Shown here: positions 10,950 to 23,300 of the stretch, piece after piece
Layout: each line of letters opens with the position of its first letter
Numbering within the stretch: the stretch's first letter is position 1
Origin: Euborellia annulipes
Taxonomy: Eukaryota > Arthropoda > Insecta > Dermaptera > Anisolabididae
Assembly: GCA_023213315.1 (NCBI GenBank)
Contig: JAKCPI010016540.1
Location: forward strand, 62,001-126,000
Direction of reading: 5' to 3'
DNA: 64,000 nt
Notes under the pieces: generated by a model
Databases searched by the model: none
What the model was told of the DNA's origin: nothing
What the model saw: only the letters and a program-made list of their open reading frames with translations
Translations under genes and position numbers: made by a program

Positions 10950-11361
10950 ATGGATGAAGAGGAAGAAGAAGTTAAAAAAGAAGATGAACAACAAACCACA
11001 ACTAATACAACCACAACAAGCATTGTTGACACGGTTGTCGTTGTCGATGAACCAATAACACCGCCAGCTTGTCCACCCAGCATGGATGAAGCACTTCTAC
11101 AACAAGAAGATGAATTTTTAGAATATTTGGTCACATTGGCCGATATAAAACCCGAGACCGAAAAACGTCCTAACAAACATTCCAATGTCGGATTCGAGCA
11201 TTTAGACAATTTATGTAAATTAATGGAACAGTTGGGCGAATTGAGGGAGCAAAACTCTCGGCTACAACGTCGTGTGCAATACCTCGAAGATCTCAAGGAT
11301 ATCCATGACATGTACAAACAGCTGCAGCAACAGACAGCAACGGCTAATATTCCACGCACAG
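10950..11361 (+). CDS. Exon 1: start codon, acidic N-terminus and coiled coil (residues 1-137)
   Basis: Starts at ATG with a good Kozak context. It encodes an E/D-rich head, a Thr-rich linker, a Pro-rich patch (about 35-44) and a heptad-patterned coiled coil from about 83 to 127, dense in L/Q/E/R. The donor is CAG|GTCAGT, phase 1. In-frame codons continue upstream of the ATG for 9 codons to a stop, with no other ATG. Its antisense open frame is a shadow. Confidence 0.88.
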
Positions 11362-14300
11362 GTCAGTTTTTACCAACATGACCAAAATGAATTCCTCTTT
11401 TTGGAAGGACCTCCGAACTCGATGTTTTTGACTTTTAATACCCTTCATATTATTTGGTATATTAAAAATTTGACCTTTTTAATAGGACTCTTTTAGTGAA
11501 TACTAATAGTTAAAATCAGAACGCAGGTTCGAGTTCTACTTTCAGATAAAAAAATCTTTACATTTCAAAAAAAGTAAGAAAACTTCATTCTCTGTACCAG
11601 TAGACCGAAATTGGTTATAATTTAAGCCCGGAAACTTCAAAAGAGGTTTTTTAATGAAATTTTTTATTTCCTGGATATCTTATGATTATAACGAAACGAA
11701 TTCAGTAAATATCGGACTAATCGGGCAGGAGTTCAAGGGACTCAAAATTTTATTCAAAAAATTCTATATATTATTTATAATTTTTCTTAAAATTTCTTAC
11801 TGGCTCGTGTTGTCATTTGATAGAATACTTCGTGTTTTTGCAGTTGCTCTTTTATAATGAATGAAAAAAACCCGACGGCACGTGTATTCTAACGCTTTAA
11901 CTTCCTCTATTTACGTTTAGTGTTTCTTAGGAATGTTTCTGAATACTTATACATTTCTCCTTCTCTTCCTTTCTTTTTATATTTATATATAGTATAATCA
12001 GAGCCTCAATTATTTAAATTAAATATTTTATATTTATTATAATATTCAACATTTGTGTGACTTTAGTATTTAATTTAGGGGGTGGAGGGGGGAGGGGAGG
12101 ACGAAAGCTGTTGCCACCGGAAGAATTATAAAAAAACCAATACTTTCTCTTTATATATTTCATATATATGGTAAGAGAAAGTAAAAAGATTATTATTTTG
12201 AATTTTTTAATAAAAAAAAAAATTATTTCTTCTCGATCTTTTAGTATCTAATCATTCAGTATATTTTATTTAATCTAATATTTTAGGTCGGCGCAAGGCA
12301 CATTGCACACACAGCATTTTTGATTTTTTTTTTAATAATACTGTTTTTATAATTTTAAAATTAGCAACCATTTTTCAAATTACAGTTTTTTTAAATTACT
12401 TTGTATGCAAGGTACTCTATCAAGATTTATATAAAGATAATTAACTTCTTCTTCTGTCCTCGCCCTTATTATTCCCGCGGTGCGGGGTCGGCGGATATAA
12501 AGATAATTAACAATTATTTCAAATCAAGATCTAATAAAAAATTAGGCTGCATTACCTTTTAAAAAAATCAATTTGCAATTTTAATAAAAATCAAAAATGT
12601 GCATGTGATTAAGATCGCAAGACCGAAGTAAAAACTTCTTTGATTACACTAGTCGACAAGGTTTTTTTCACAAGAAATCTGATAAGTGAACCTAGTACAT
12701 TTTTTCATTCTGAATTCAGATATGTAATTAGAATTTTTCCATCAGGCACAGTTTTAGAGATATAGAGCAAAATAGATTTTGATTGAAAATGGGCTCTAAA
12801 ACGGCTTTTATTTAGATGTTCAAATTATTTTTAACGGGACACCCCGTCAAATTATGCAGATAGTTAGAATACATATAAATTTTAAGTTTCATCCCAATCG
12901 GAAGTCATTTAGACGTGCCGCAAACGGCTTAAAGTTTTAAAAAAATCGAAATTTTCAAGATTTTTTTGCTTTGGTCACCCCTAATACAATTTTAGATATC
13001 CCTGAATGAAAAAAAACATATATTTACGATATTCTATAGTTCTTTGGCTTTCTAAAAATCATTCATTCGTAAAAATCTGTTGATTATTAACGAAATTATT
13101 AACAAAAACGTGAGCAAAGAAAAAACACAAGTACACTCACTGGACGAAAAAAATGGACTTTAATTGAATTAAAAAAGCGAACCCTATCTACGAGAAGCTA
13201 ATGTATCCTCTTGGAGCATAGATTCACGGGCACTAACTTTATTATATATTATTAAAAAAAAATATTTTTTTGAATCTGATTTCTTTATTTATACTTCAAA
13301 AAGAACAAGAGGTCCATTTTTTTCGTCCAGTGAGTATACTTGTGTTTTTTCTTTGCTCACGTTTTTGTTAATAATTTCGTTAATAATCAACAGATTTTTA
13401 CGAATGAATGATTTTTAGAAAGCCAAAGAACTATAGAATATCGTAAATATATGTTTTTTTCATTCAGGGATATCTAAAATTGTATTAGGGGTGACCAAAG
13501 CAAAAAAATCTTGAAAATTTCGATTTTTTAAAACTTTAAGCCGTTTGCGGCACGTCTAAATGACCTCCGATTGGGATGAAACTTAAAATTTATATGTATT
13601 CTAACTATCTGCATAATTTGAAGGGGTGTCCCGTTAAAAATAATTTGAACATTCTAAATAAAAGCCGTTTTAGAGCCCATTTTCAATCAAAATCTATTTT
13701 GCTCTATATCTCTAAAACTGTGCCTGATGGGGAAAAACTGAAATGATATTTGAATTCAGCATGAAAAATACTTCTAGAATTTCATATCTTCATTCTTGTG
13801 AAAGAAAAAAAGTTCATTTTTGTCGACTAGTGTTATTATTTGGGAGATATAGACGAAAATATTATTATTGGAAATAGAGAGTAATTGTTAAAAAAAGTAA
13901 TAAGTGCCGTGCGCAACTCTGTTTCTCATGCAATCAGCTTAACTCAGGGATTCGAGCGTCCCATAACGGTTCAAACTTATTCATCCCTCTTTGAAATGCC
14001 CAAAAAAGTTATTAAAATTTATTAAGTTTACAAAATAATAAGTAGCAGGAGCACCCAAAAAATGTTTTCACAAATTAATGAGACATTTCGGGAAAAATTT
14101 ATATATATGACTCGTTAATTTGTGTGAGACTTTATATTTTGGCTGCTCCTGCTCCTTTTCCTGTTGTATATAAATAAACAGCCACTGACTTCATTGGTAT
14201 ATAACATATATGAAGTTTATTTTTAATAAATATAATATTTATGGAATTTATTATTTAATCAGAGGCTTATTGGAGGGGGGGAAGCAGGGGGACAGTTGCC

Positions 14301-17300
14301 CCCCGCCCTCCTAATAATTATATTATTCTAAATAAAATATTTCAAAATATATCTACCAGTATATAAACTATCAAATTAAACAATTAATTAAATCTTTTGG
14401 CCAAATTTTTTTTTTAAATGTGTAAAAAGTTCTCCTTTTGAATCGAAATTAACATGCATATCCCCATAGGGATTTAACAATGGTTCTATGGAAGGAAGAG
14501 CAGGAAAATGAATTTGAAAAATCTGAAATACTAAATCAGTAAAGTGTACTTCAAACAATTTTTACGAAAAATTTTACTAATATAGCTACTTTTTAAAGCA
14601 TTTAAAAAATATTAAGTAAATTTTAATAAATTAATTAGTCCCCCCCCAAGAAAAAGTTGAAATGACGACACTGTATTTAATTATTTCTTGCTTTACTTTA
14701 TTCCTTTTCTACATAAGGTCGTGAGACGGGCTTCTTGGACTCTTTAAAAATACGTCCCACAGAGGGATAAAATCAAGATAGACGAAGTTTAATTATACTG
14801 GAGACCCAGAAGTGTTAAACTTCTAAACGAGATCCTTCCGGAAAAATACACTTTCGAATAATCTATAAACGTTAATGTGTGGCTGGCTACAAACTTCATT
14901 GAATTTTATAAAATGAAACCATTTTATAGTCCTAGATAAAAATACACACGATATTTTAAAAGATTTATTTTTGGAAGATTGAAGTTTTCTTTAAAATTAA
15001 AAAGAAAAAAAAAGTCGATGCTAGAAATGTTTTATGACTTTCGTTTGCTCCTGTATGGAGAAGGAAAAACGTAAATCAAAACATAGATTTGTGTTCATTT
15101 GTGAGCAGGGGTGGGAAACCCTTTTCAAATGAAAGGACATATAATTTTCTGAATCTTTCGAACTTCTCACTATAAACTATTATTATCCCATCTTGAGGAA
15201 CCAAGTTTTTATTTTCCCTCTAATATATTATTATAAAAACCTAACCTCCCAATTTGTTTATTTTAGGCCGTAAGGATCCCAGAAATGCAAAAAATGTCTG
15301 CAGTAGCATTTTATTTTGTTTATATCTTTGGATCAATTCATTCGAATAAGTTGATTTAGCAAATTTTTAATTTATTTATATTAATATGATAAGGCATAAG
15401 ATTATAAATGAGGCATTCCATGTCAAATCATATTTGATAAAATAATTATAATCTCTTCAACTATTTTTCTGAAAATTTTTTTCCTTGATTTTATGATAAA
15501 ATTTAAACCCTCTCCTTTTTATTTTATTTTAAATATATCTAATATCGAAAACTAAATCAATAAGAAAAGTATTTAACATCTCAAATGTTTTATTATTTCT
15601 GTTTAATGCCGAAAATCGAAACAGGTTAACGGAATTTTTGTTCAAATTTTTCAAATCCGTTTTTTTCCCCGAAAAACCGTAAATTCATTATTATTTTATT
15701 TTTTTTTTTAATTTAATTTTTCTACTGTTATTAATGAAATATCAACTTTTAAAATTTCCCCTTATAAATTTTAAACGAAACTTAGTTTAGTCCAGTAACT
15801 TAACAATTGAAATACACACCCCTTATAAAATTAAATTGTTTCTTCTCGTATCTATATTATAAACGATTCTAATAAGACGTCATTCTTTTAAAATAACAAA
15901 TGTTTTAACTTCATCAAGCGTCTCATTAAAAAAAAGTTGTTTATAATCAATTAATATATAAAAATTCAAACATCCCTTATAAATAGACATCCAATATATC
16001 AGTTTTGTCAAGATTTTGCATAACGATAAGGCGCCCTTGATTAGTGGCGCCACACGTGCCGATTTGGGAAAACTTCTTATATACAGGGCTACTGTAGTTG
16101 TTGATTAGAGTATGATCTGTGTTGATTGAACAAATTTGTTAATAACTAACAGGTCTTTTAATTAGAAATTGATGAAATTTGTTTTTAAAATGAGAAACAT
16201 ACAAATATTATATTATTTATGACAAATCTCAAATTAGATTCAAATATTTATTTTAGTTTAAATGATTGGAGAACTTTGCAGGGGAGGGCTCCGGGGTAAA
16301 AGTTTAAATTTTAAATTCTAATATATCAGAGAGAGAAAAATTTTTTTTTTCATGATCAATTAGGAGTTAGATCTTAAAAGCTATTATAAAAAATAATTTT
16401 ATTTAAACTGTTATTTTATTAAAATTAGGTATTATAATAATCTTAAAATAAATTAATTCGTAACTTATAAAGTTGTGGAGACATCAAATATACCCGGAGA
16501 CGGTCGGTGAAGGAGGAGGGCAATCTAAATCGAGATCGAGGAGGAAGAAAAAACATGTGCGTTCAATATTTAATTTTAACGAATTAAAAAGAAAATAATC
16601 ATATTACTTACCAAAATAATTAGCCCTTAGTTACAGGTTTTATACGGTACATATATCCAGACAAGGAGAGTTAAGATCAATAAATACTTTAATTTATTAA
16701 TTTCCTGATTCTGTAATTATCAAAGAGGTTCTAGAAAATTCAGACTTAAAAATATTTACATTTCATAATTTAGAAGATCTAGATCTGATGTCGGCAACTT
16801 TCACGGATAGCAACCAGGTCGAATATTTAATTCAAAAATTTTTATTCTGAAGGAAATAGAATCTCCACAATTTTATATCCACTTTATTAGTAAAAAATTT
16901 GAGAAGATAATGATTAAAAAAAATTTTAGTGTAAAATTCATGATATTAACGTAATAAATAATATAAATACAATAGAGTATTGCTAATCTATTAATAAAAA
17001 TTTTAGTGTAAAATTCATGATATTAAAGTAATAAATAATATAAATACAATAGAGTATTTGCTAATCCGGCCTAAACGGGACCGGCACTATGCAGGATTAC
17101 TAGAAACATATAATATAATGCAAAATTACATATTTATCTCTTGAAAAAATCTGTAATGATACTTTATTTTCTTAAATTACTCCTTTTTTTGCAATAATAT
17201 CCCGAAGAAGACAACTTTTCAACCCGCCGGATTAGCCGGTATGTCGGAGTATCGGAGTCCGAATTACTAGTGTTAGTGAGGATTGGAGGGTAGGACAGGT

Positions 17301-20300
17301 TAAGACTTAAGACTGTTATCGTATTACGTGTTTTATTCAAGATGTTAATTATTAATAGCATAGAGGCTCTTATTAGAAAGGGAGAGAAGGAAGGGGTAGG
17401 ATGAGTTAGTTTGTAAAGTTTGAAAATTGGTAAAAAAAATCTGTTGTGACTGGTCACACCGCACACAACTTTCTCTTACTTTTCGGGAAGAGAAAGTTGC
17501 TTATTGTGCTTGCCACACCACATTTTTTGTGTCGATATATATTTAGTTTCCGCTCATATACTAGAATTCTAGATATAAAATTTATAAACATGAGAATATT
17601 TATATTTTGTTACCATCGCTACCATTTCTCCTATCTTTCCTATGAAGTACAAGAGTAAAGTGTGCTTCAAAAGATTTTAAGGACAAAATGAAAATATACA
17701 TTTTTAAGAGCATCTTAAATAATAAATGATTTATGAATTAAAATTAAAATCGTTGGAGCGAATTTTGAGAAAATCAAAAAAAAGTAAATCAGTAAAGTAC
17801 TGGTACTTTTTGGCCAAAAGCTTCATGTTACGTCCCAGGAGGGTACCTAACTTAAATATAAAATTTCAACCTTCTATCTCTTTTCTTTCTTGAGATATTT
17901 TGTTCACAAACAGACGGACAGACACACACAGACAGACAGTGGGGTCGCGAGAGGGGGGGGGGCGGAGGGGGTGATCCGCCCCAGGCCCCGAGCTGGCATA
18001 GGCCCCCAAATATTTATAAAAAAAAATTTAATAAAAATTTCTTTTTGAGAGGTCCCTGGGGCCCCCAGGGCTCAAATGAAAACAGAAAAACTTTGATAAA
18101 AAACAAACAAACAAAATTTAATAAAAATTTCTTTTTGAGAGGCTCTGACCCCTTGGGTTTCAGGGGTATAGGGTATTTTAAAAATATTTTTGTGTATGGA
18201 GGAGAGAGATATTTAAAGATAAGAACCCCCCCCAAAAAAAAAAAAAAAAAAATTCAATAGAAGCTTACACCTCTGGTACAAAATGTATAAAGGCCACCTC
18301 TTCTAGCGCCCCAGGCCCCCAACTGCGTCGGTACGCCTCTGCAGACAGACTATGTTGAGAAAACCAATTTTTGGATCCAGGGAACCTCAAAACCTGTATA
18401 TCCATCAGAATCTCGACATCGAATTTTTGACTTGAATTCAATACTTTATCTCTATATATTGTATCAATATATTACATATATACATAGGTAAGAGAAAGTA
18501 AAATATTAAAAAATTGAATTTTGGGTTTGGTATACTACTTGAATCTCACCCTGAGGGGAAAACGGTCGTTCCTCCTCCTTGTTCGAATGAGATTGCAGTT
18601 TACTTCTAATAATCGTGGGAAATTTATTTATTCATTAATGATTGATGCAGTTTGTTTTAATTCCTACTTAGAGATTATTTATTTAAGATATTGAATGATT
18701 AAGTTAAAATGTATTTATTTAGTGACAAGTCATATAAGCGATGCTTATTAATTTCAATTATTTTATTGGTTATCATTTTATTCAACAAGACTGTATGTTT
18801 TTGGTTGGTGGGCCAAGACCTCTATGAACCCCGGGAATCGAACCCAGGATCTCCAGCCTTTCCGGGCCACCGGTGTGCTATCCATTGCATCAAGCTACTG
18901 GGGGAATAGAAAAATATTTGAAAATTAGACACTTAAATCTGCGTTTTTAGCTATTTTGAGACTTGAAAAATATTATCAAACTTGCTTTAAGCTTAAAGGG
19001 CCCAGGCCCCTTCAGGAAAAAAAATTTCAAGAAAATGATTTTTTTAATTGAAATTTTAACCATGAAAATTATTTTTTATTAGAATTTTAAGGTTGGAGCG
19101 CAAAGGGCCCGGGCCCCCTTAGAGGACCCGGGCACCATGGATATAGCCCCCCTGTCTGCGGCCCTGCCCACAAATTATATTTACAAATAATTGATAGAAA
19201 CAGAATATAAATTACAGATTCCGTACCAAAACATCAATTCTGTTTCGAGAAAGATATCCCGGAAGACATCGATAGAGTCTGTCTTGATGTTATTTTTCAC
19301 CATGTTGTGGTGTTCATCAAGTTGTATGCGAATATTTAATTTTTTTTTATTTGTGTTAATTCAACAAAATTTCTTCTTATTTTTGACATTGTTTAACAAA
19401 TTAAATCAAATTTTCCGCGCTCTTCCATTTTCTTCTTATTATGTAGGCCTATTCTTTGTTTTTCTTGTATGCTTTTTCTTTTTTGTATTCTTTGACCAAA
19501 GATAAAGCAGTTAATACTTGTCTAAATTCAACAAGATATTTAAGAAAATCGTGTGGATTAATAGTAATTACAAGGTAGGCCTACTTGTAATTATTTATAG
19601 TTTTAATTTCATCTATATGAACAAAATTTTTTATTATTTATCCTATAATCTTTGAACAAAATACTTTTTATATATGATATATAATTTATAGGTTACCTTC
19701 CTTTATTATTTGTATTAATTTAAACCAATTTTATTAATTTACTAAGAGTTTCGTTTTTAAGTATAAGTTTTAAAAGTGTTGAATGCTTAAATACATTTAA
19801 ATTTAATAACTGTTAAATAAAAAACTTTATAATAGATTGCATTTATATAAAATTGATATACCGTATCAATTAATTTTTTTTTATTTATTTGACAAGTAAA
19901 ATTAAAAAAAAAACCCTAATAATGACAAACTTAGGGATCGCTCCATTCACTTTTTTGTCAGAATTTTTTTTACCTACCCACTTTAAACCGGCAAACTGTG
20001 ACAAAATTGACATTAGAAGTATACAGTATATTTCATCTGATGTTGCTCTTTTTCTCGGACGTTCCTCAGGATGGTAGGTGAGTGGATTTTCAATAATTTA
20101 TTATAATTTATTGAAAATCCACTCACCTACCTGGTAGGTGAGTGGATTTTCAATAATTTATTATAATTTATTGAAAATCCACTCCCTATCTGGTAGGTGA
20201 GTGGATTTTCAATAATTTATTATAATTTATTGAAAATCCACTCACCTACCATCCTGAGAAACGTCCGAGAAAAATAGCAACATCAGATGAAAGCCTGAAA

Positions 20301-23300
20301 ACGCCAAAAACCGAAAACCAGCATCTCGAAATCAAATTAGAAGTATATTCTGATATTAATCCAACAATATTATTTTGTCAATTTTTCAAACATAACTATT
20401 TATTATATAATTTTTATTCAGCAAAGAAATTTTTTTTGTTTTAGATGAAAATTCTGCTTCAAAACCCACTTCAAAAATCAAAATTGAAAATGATTTCGAC
20501 GCATCTTCTCGCGAGCGAAGTAAATCCGCGGGTATTGATGAAATTAAAGCCCAAGTGAAACAAATATCTGAAGATAGGGAAATGAAAATGCACCATCAAA
20601 GAAGATCTGTAACTGGGTTCTCTGTTCCTATTAAAGCCAAAGTCTCAAAGTGGACCAAAGTAAGTTTAACATCTTGAGGGGTATTTTAAAAAATCTCTAG
20701 AAAATTTAACTCTAGTGTTTTTTTTTTTTTAATTTGAAATTTTACAAAAATTCAGAGATGTTCTTAAAGGTTGTCATATGTCTGGGTTTACTCAAACTGA
20801 CTGTACTCAACCAAAGGTTGACACATCAATCGCAAAGGAACCGGAATCGATCCAAAAATGTCCGAATTCTGATATAAATAATTCCAGGCATGTGTAAACT
20901 CACAAATTAGTTGGGACTTCATGCAAGGAATGATTCTATTAAAATTGTTCTGCTTTGGAAACATTTCGCTTTGTTTAGTTTGTCTTTAGTCCTCCTTACT
21001 CAAGTAAATTCAGGCATGTGTAAACTCTTTTTTACATCTATAGGGCCTTAAGCCTTCTCACACTTTGTCCTAAAATGGATCCTAACTAGAGAACCACGTT
21101 ATTTATATCCTAAATCCAAAAAGACAATTTTATAATCTACGGTATTTCAATATTCACTAATTGCTTTAATTCACAGCAGTGATTCTCAACCAGTGGGACA
21201 AAAGTGTGAAATTCGAAGATATGAAAAGAATTCGAAAAATAAGAAAGATAAATGCTCTTAATACTAAAAGGTTGAGAACATCTGACCTTGTGAATTTTTA
21301 ATATGTGCCATTACTCTTTTATTATTACCCTATCTCATATTACGATCCGTCTTAAAAATAACTGCACAAACCCTATATTTCGATTCATCATAATGGACAA
21401 TTAGCAGCGGTTCATGAAATCTATCAATAAATATATGAGGGCTTTCCGGAAAGTAAGATTGGGCAGCTCTCGTGGGCAATTTTTTTTTTTTTTCAAATTT
21501 GGCACCACTCTTGTTTAATAGGAAACAGAGATCAGGCACCTCTCTTGCGTTCAGCTGGTTCACCATTACACAACAGTTGTGTCAAACTTGAAAAAAATTC
21601 CCTGCGTCTTGTAAATGTTTACTTTTTGGAGAGCTCTCGTAGTAAATTTCATAAAAAATGAAATTTGATCATTTTTGTTTTAATGTACTTCTGCTATTGT
21701 ATTTATCAATTAGACCTAAGATGAAACAAAAAATAGTGTTTGTCCAATTACTATTGAGACGGATAGTATATATATATTATATATATGTTTTGAAATAAAA
21801 TACAGTTTCGATTATAACCTAAAATTGCTGATCGCAATTCCGTAAACAAAACTTTACGTGATGGGTCTTGTTTCTGGTTCTAGGGCGAATGACGTATATC
21901 CTAACGCCGCTGAAAGGAATGACTCATCTCTCTAGTTAAGAACAAATTATGGGCAGGTGTGAGACCACCATTTTCCTATCTACCACGAAATATATCTTTC
22001 TCTGATTGCAATTTGCGTAGGTGAAAGAAGCTTTTAGATGGGAGAAAGCTTCCATTGCTGTAGCAGCTCCATCTACCGAAACTAATCACTCTGGTCCACA
22101 TTCTGATAGTAAAACACTTCCATCGAGTCGAGCTATAGAACCTCTACCCACCACTTCGAGAATGAACATCTTAGTTGGGACTCCACCACCAAAATTAAAG
22201 TCACAAATCATTACTGAAATCTCCTCCTCTTCCTCTAGCGAAGACATAGAAATGAGTTTTAACGAAATTATGGAGCATTTTGGTAAGTTGTAATATAAGC
22301 TACTTAGGGCCGGTTGCTTCACATCTAATTAACTAGCTATCTCTCGGATAAGTTAGTTGACAATGACAAAACTTTCCTTATACCTTAGTTAGCTAATTAT
22401 ATGTAAAAAACTCATTTTTTTAACTTGAAGATTGAGCATATTCTTGTTTACTATATCGATGATTTACTATCTGTCAGATAAGTTTGCTAGTTGGCTAGAT
22501 GTGAAACAACTGGCCCTTAGTTAAGTAATTTAGACAGATTACATATTAAACAACAAAAATAGTTAATAAAATTGTGGAAATGTTGGTGGAAAAATAAATT
22601 TTAACCCTAATTATATGATATTAATTAATTGAACAAACAGGATAATTGTAAAATAAATGAATAACAACTTATTGTTGGATATTATTAACTAATCCAAAAT
22701 TCCAAATACATTTCTTTTTCAAAAGCATACACAAAAGATAGATCAGAAGTGAAAAATAATAAAAAAAATATTGCCAATTAAACTTAATTAAAAATAAACA
22801 CGTTTAAATAAACACATTTTCTATCTTTCCCAATGTTTGTTTATATTTTATTTTTCTACAAATATGGCAACAATTTTGGGCCAAAAATTTAAACATCAAT
22901 GTGATTATTAATATGGGACACATGGAATATGGTTTTGCTAAATTTATGTCAATTTTTATCTCATATTAATTATAAGTACATATATATTAAAATAATCTGC
23001 TTTAATCTCTACTATTTTAATTATTTAATAACATTTAAAGTCTTGATCGTAGACATTTGTTGAAAGATTTTGTAAATTAAAATAAACAAACTCCGTTATT
23101 TATTGATTATAAAACAACATTTGATTCTTATTTCGACACTGGCCGGTAATCTTCAGAAGTGATTCTCAACTGAGTTAAGTGTGTATTTTTACAAATACGT
23201 ATCAAATGTTGATTTATAATCAATAAATAACTTGAAACAAAAATGTTTTATTTGTATATTTTAATTTCCTTATTTATTTGTTAAAGTGGATTTTTGGATT

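Larger units (their letters stand above)
11362..20444 (+). other. Intron 1 (9.1 kb), repeat-filled
   Basis: The donor and acceptor phases join exon 1 directly to exon 2, but an unnoticed small exon cannot be excluded. It contains the CACTA-like foldback (12647-13832), a 14.0-kb foldback, the A/B repeat with a nested hAT element (17430-18510), a tRNA-derived sequence (about 18827-18902) and the triple palindrome (20024-20335). Stretches 11500-12400, 14500-16900 and 19200-20000 show nothing recognisable. Confidence 0.7.

Noticed and set aside
10907..11359. Minus-strand frame of 150 codons over exon 1
   Set aside because: It is the antisense shadow of a Thr/Glu-rich coding exon. The plus strand has the Kozak start, splice donor and coherent continuation.
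18827..18902. Functional tRNA gene
   Set aside because: A B box and T arm are present but the acceptor stem does not pair and the anticodon arm is irregular.
19191..19505. 104-codon frame in intron 1
   Set aside because: The second half is Phe/Leu low complexity from T-rich DNA, no splice sites of matching phase were found, and there is no recognisable similarity.
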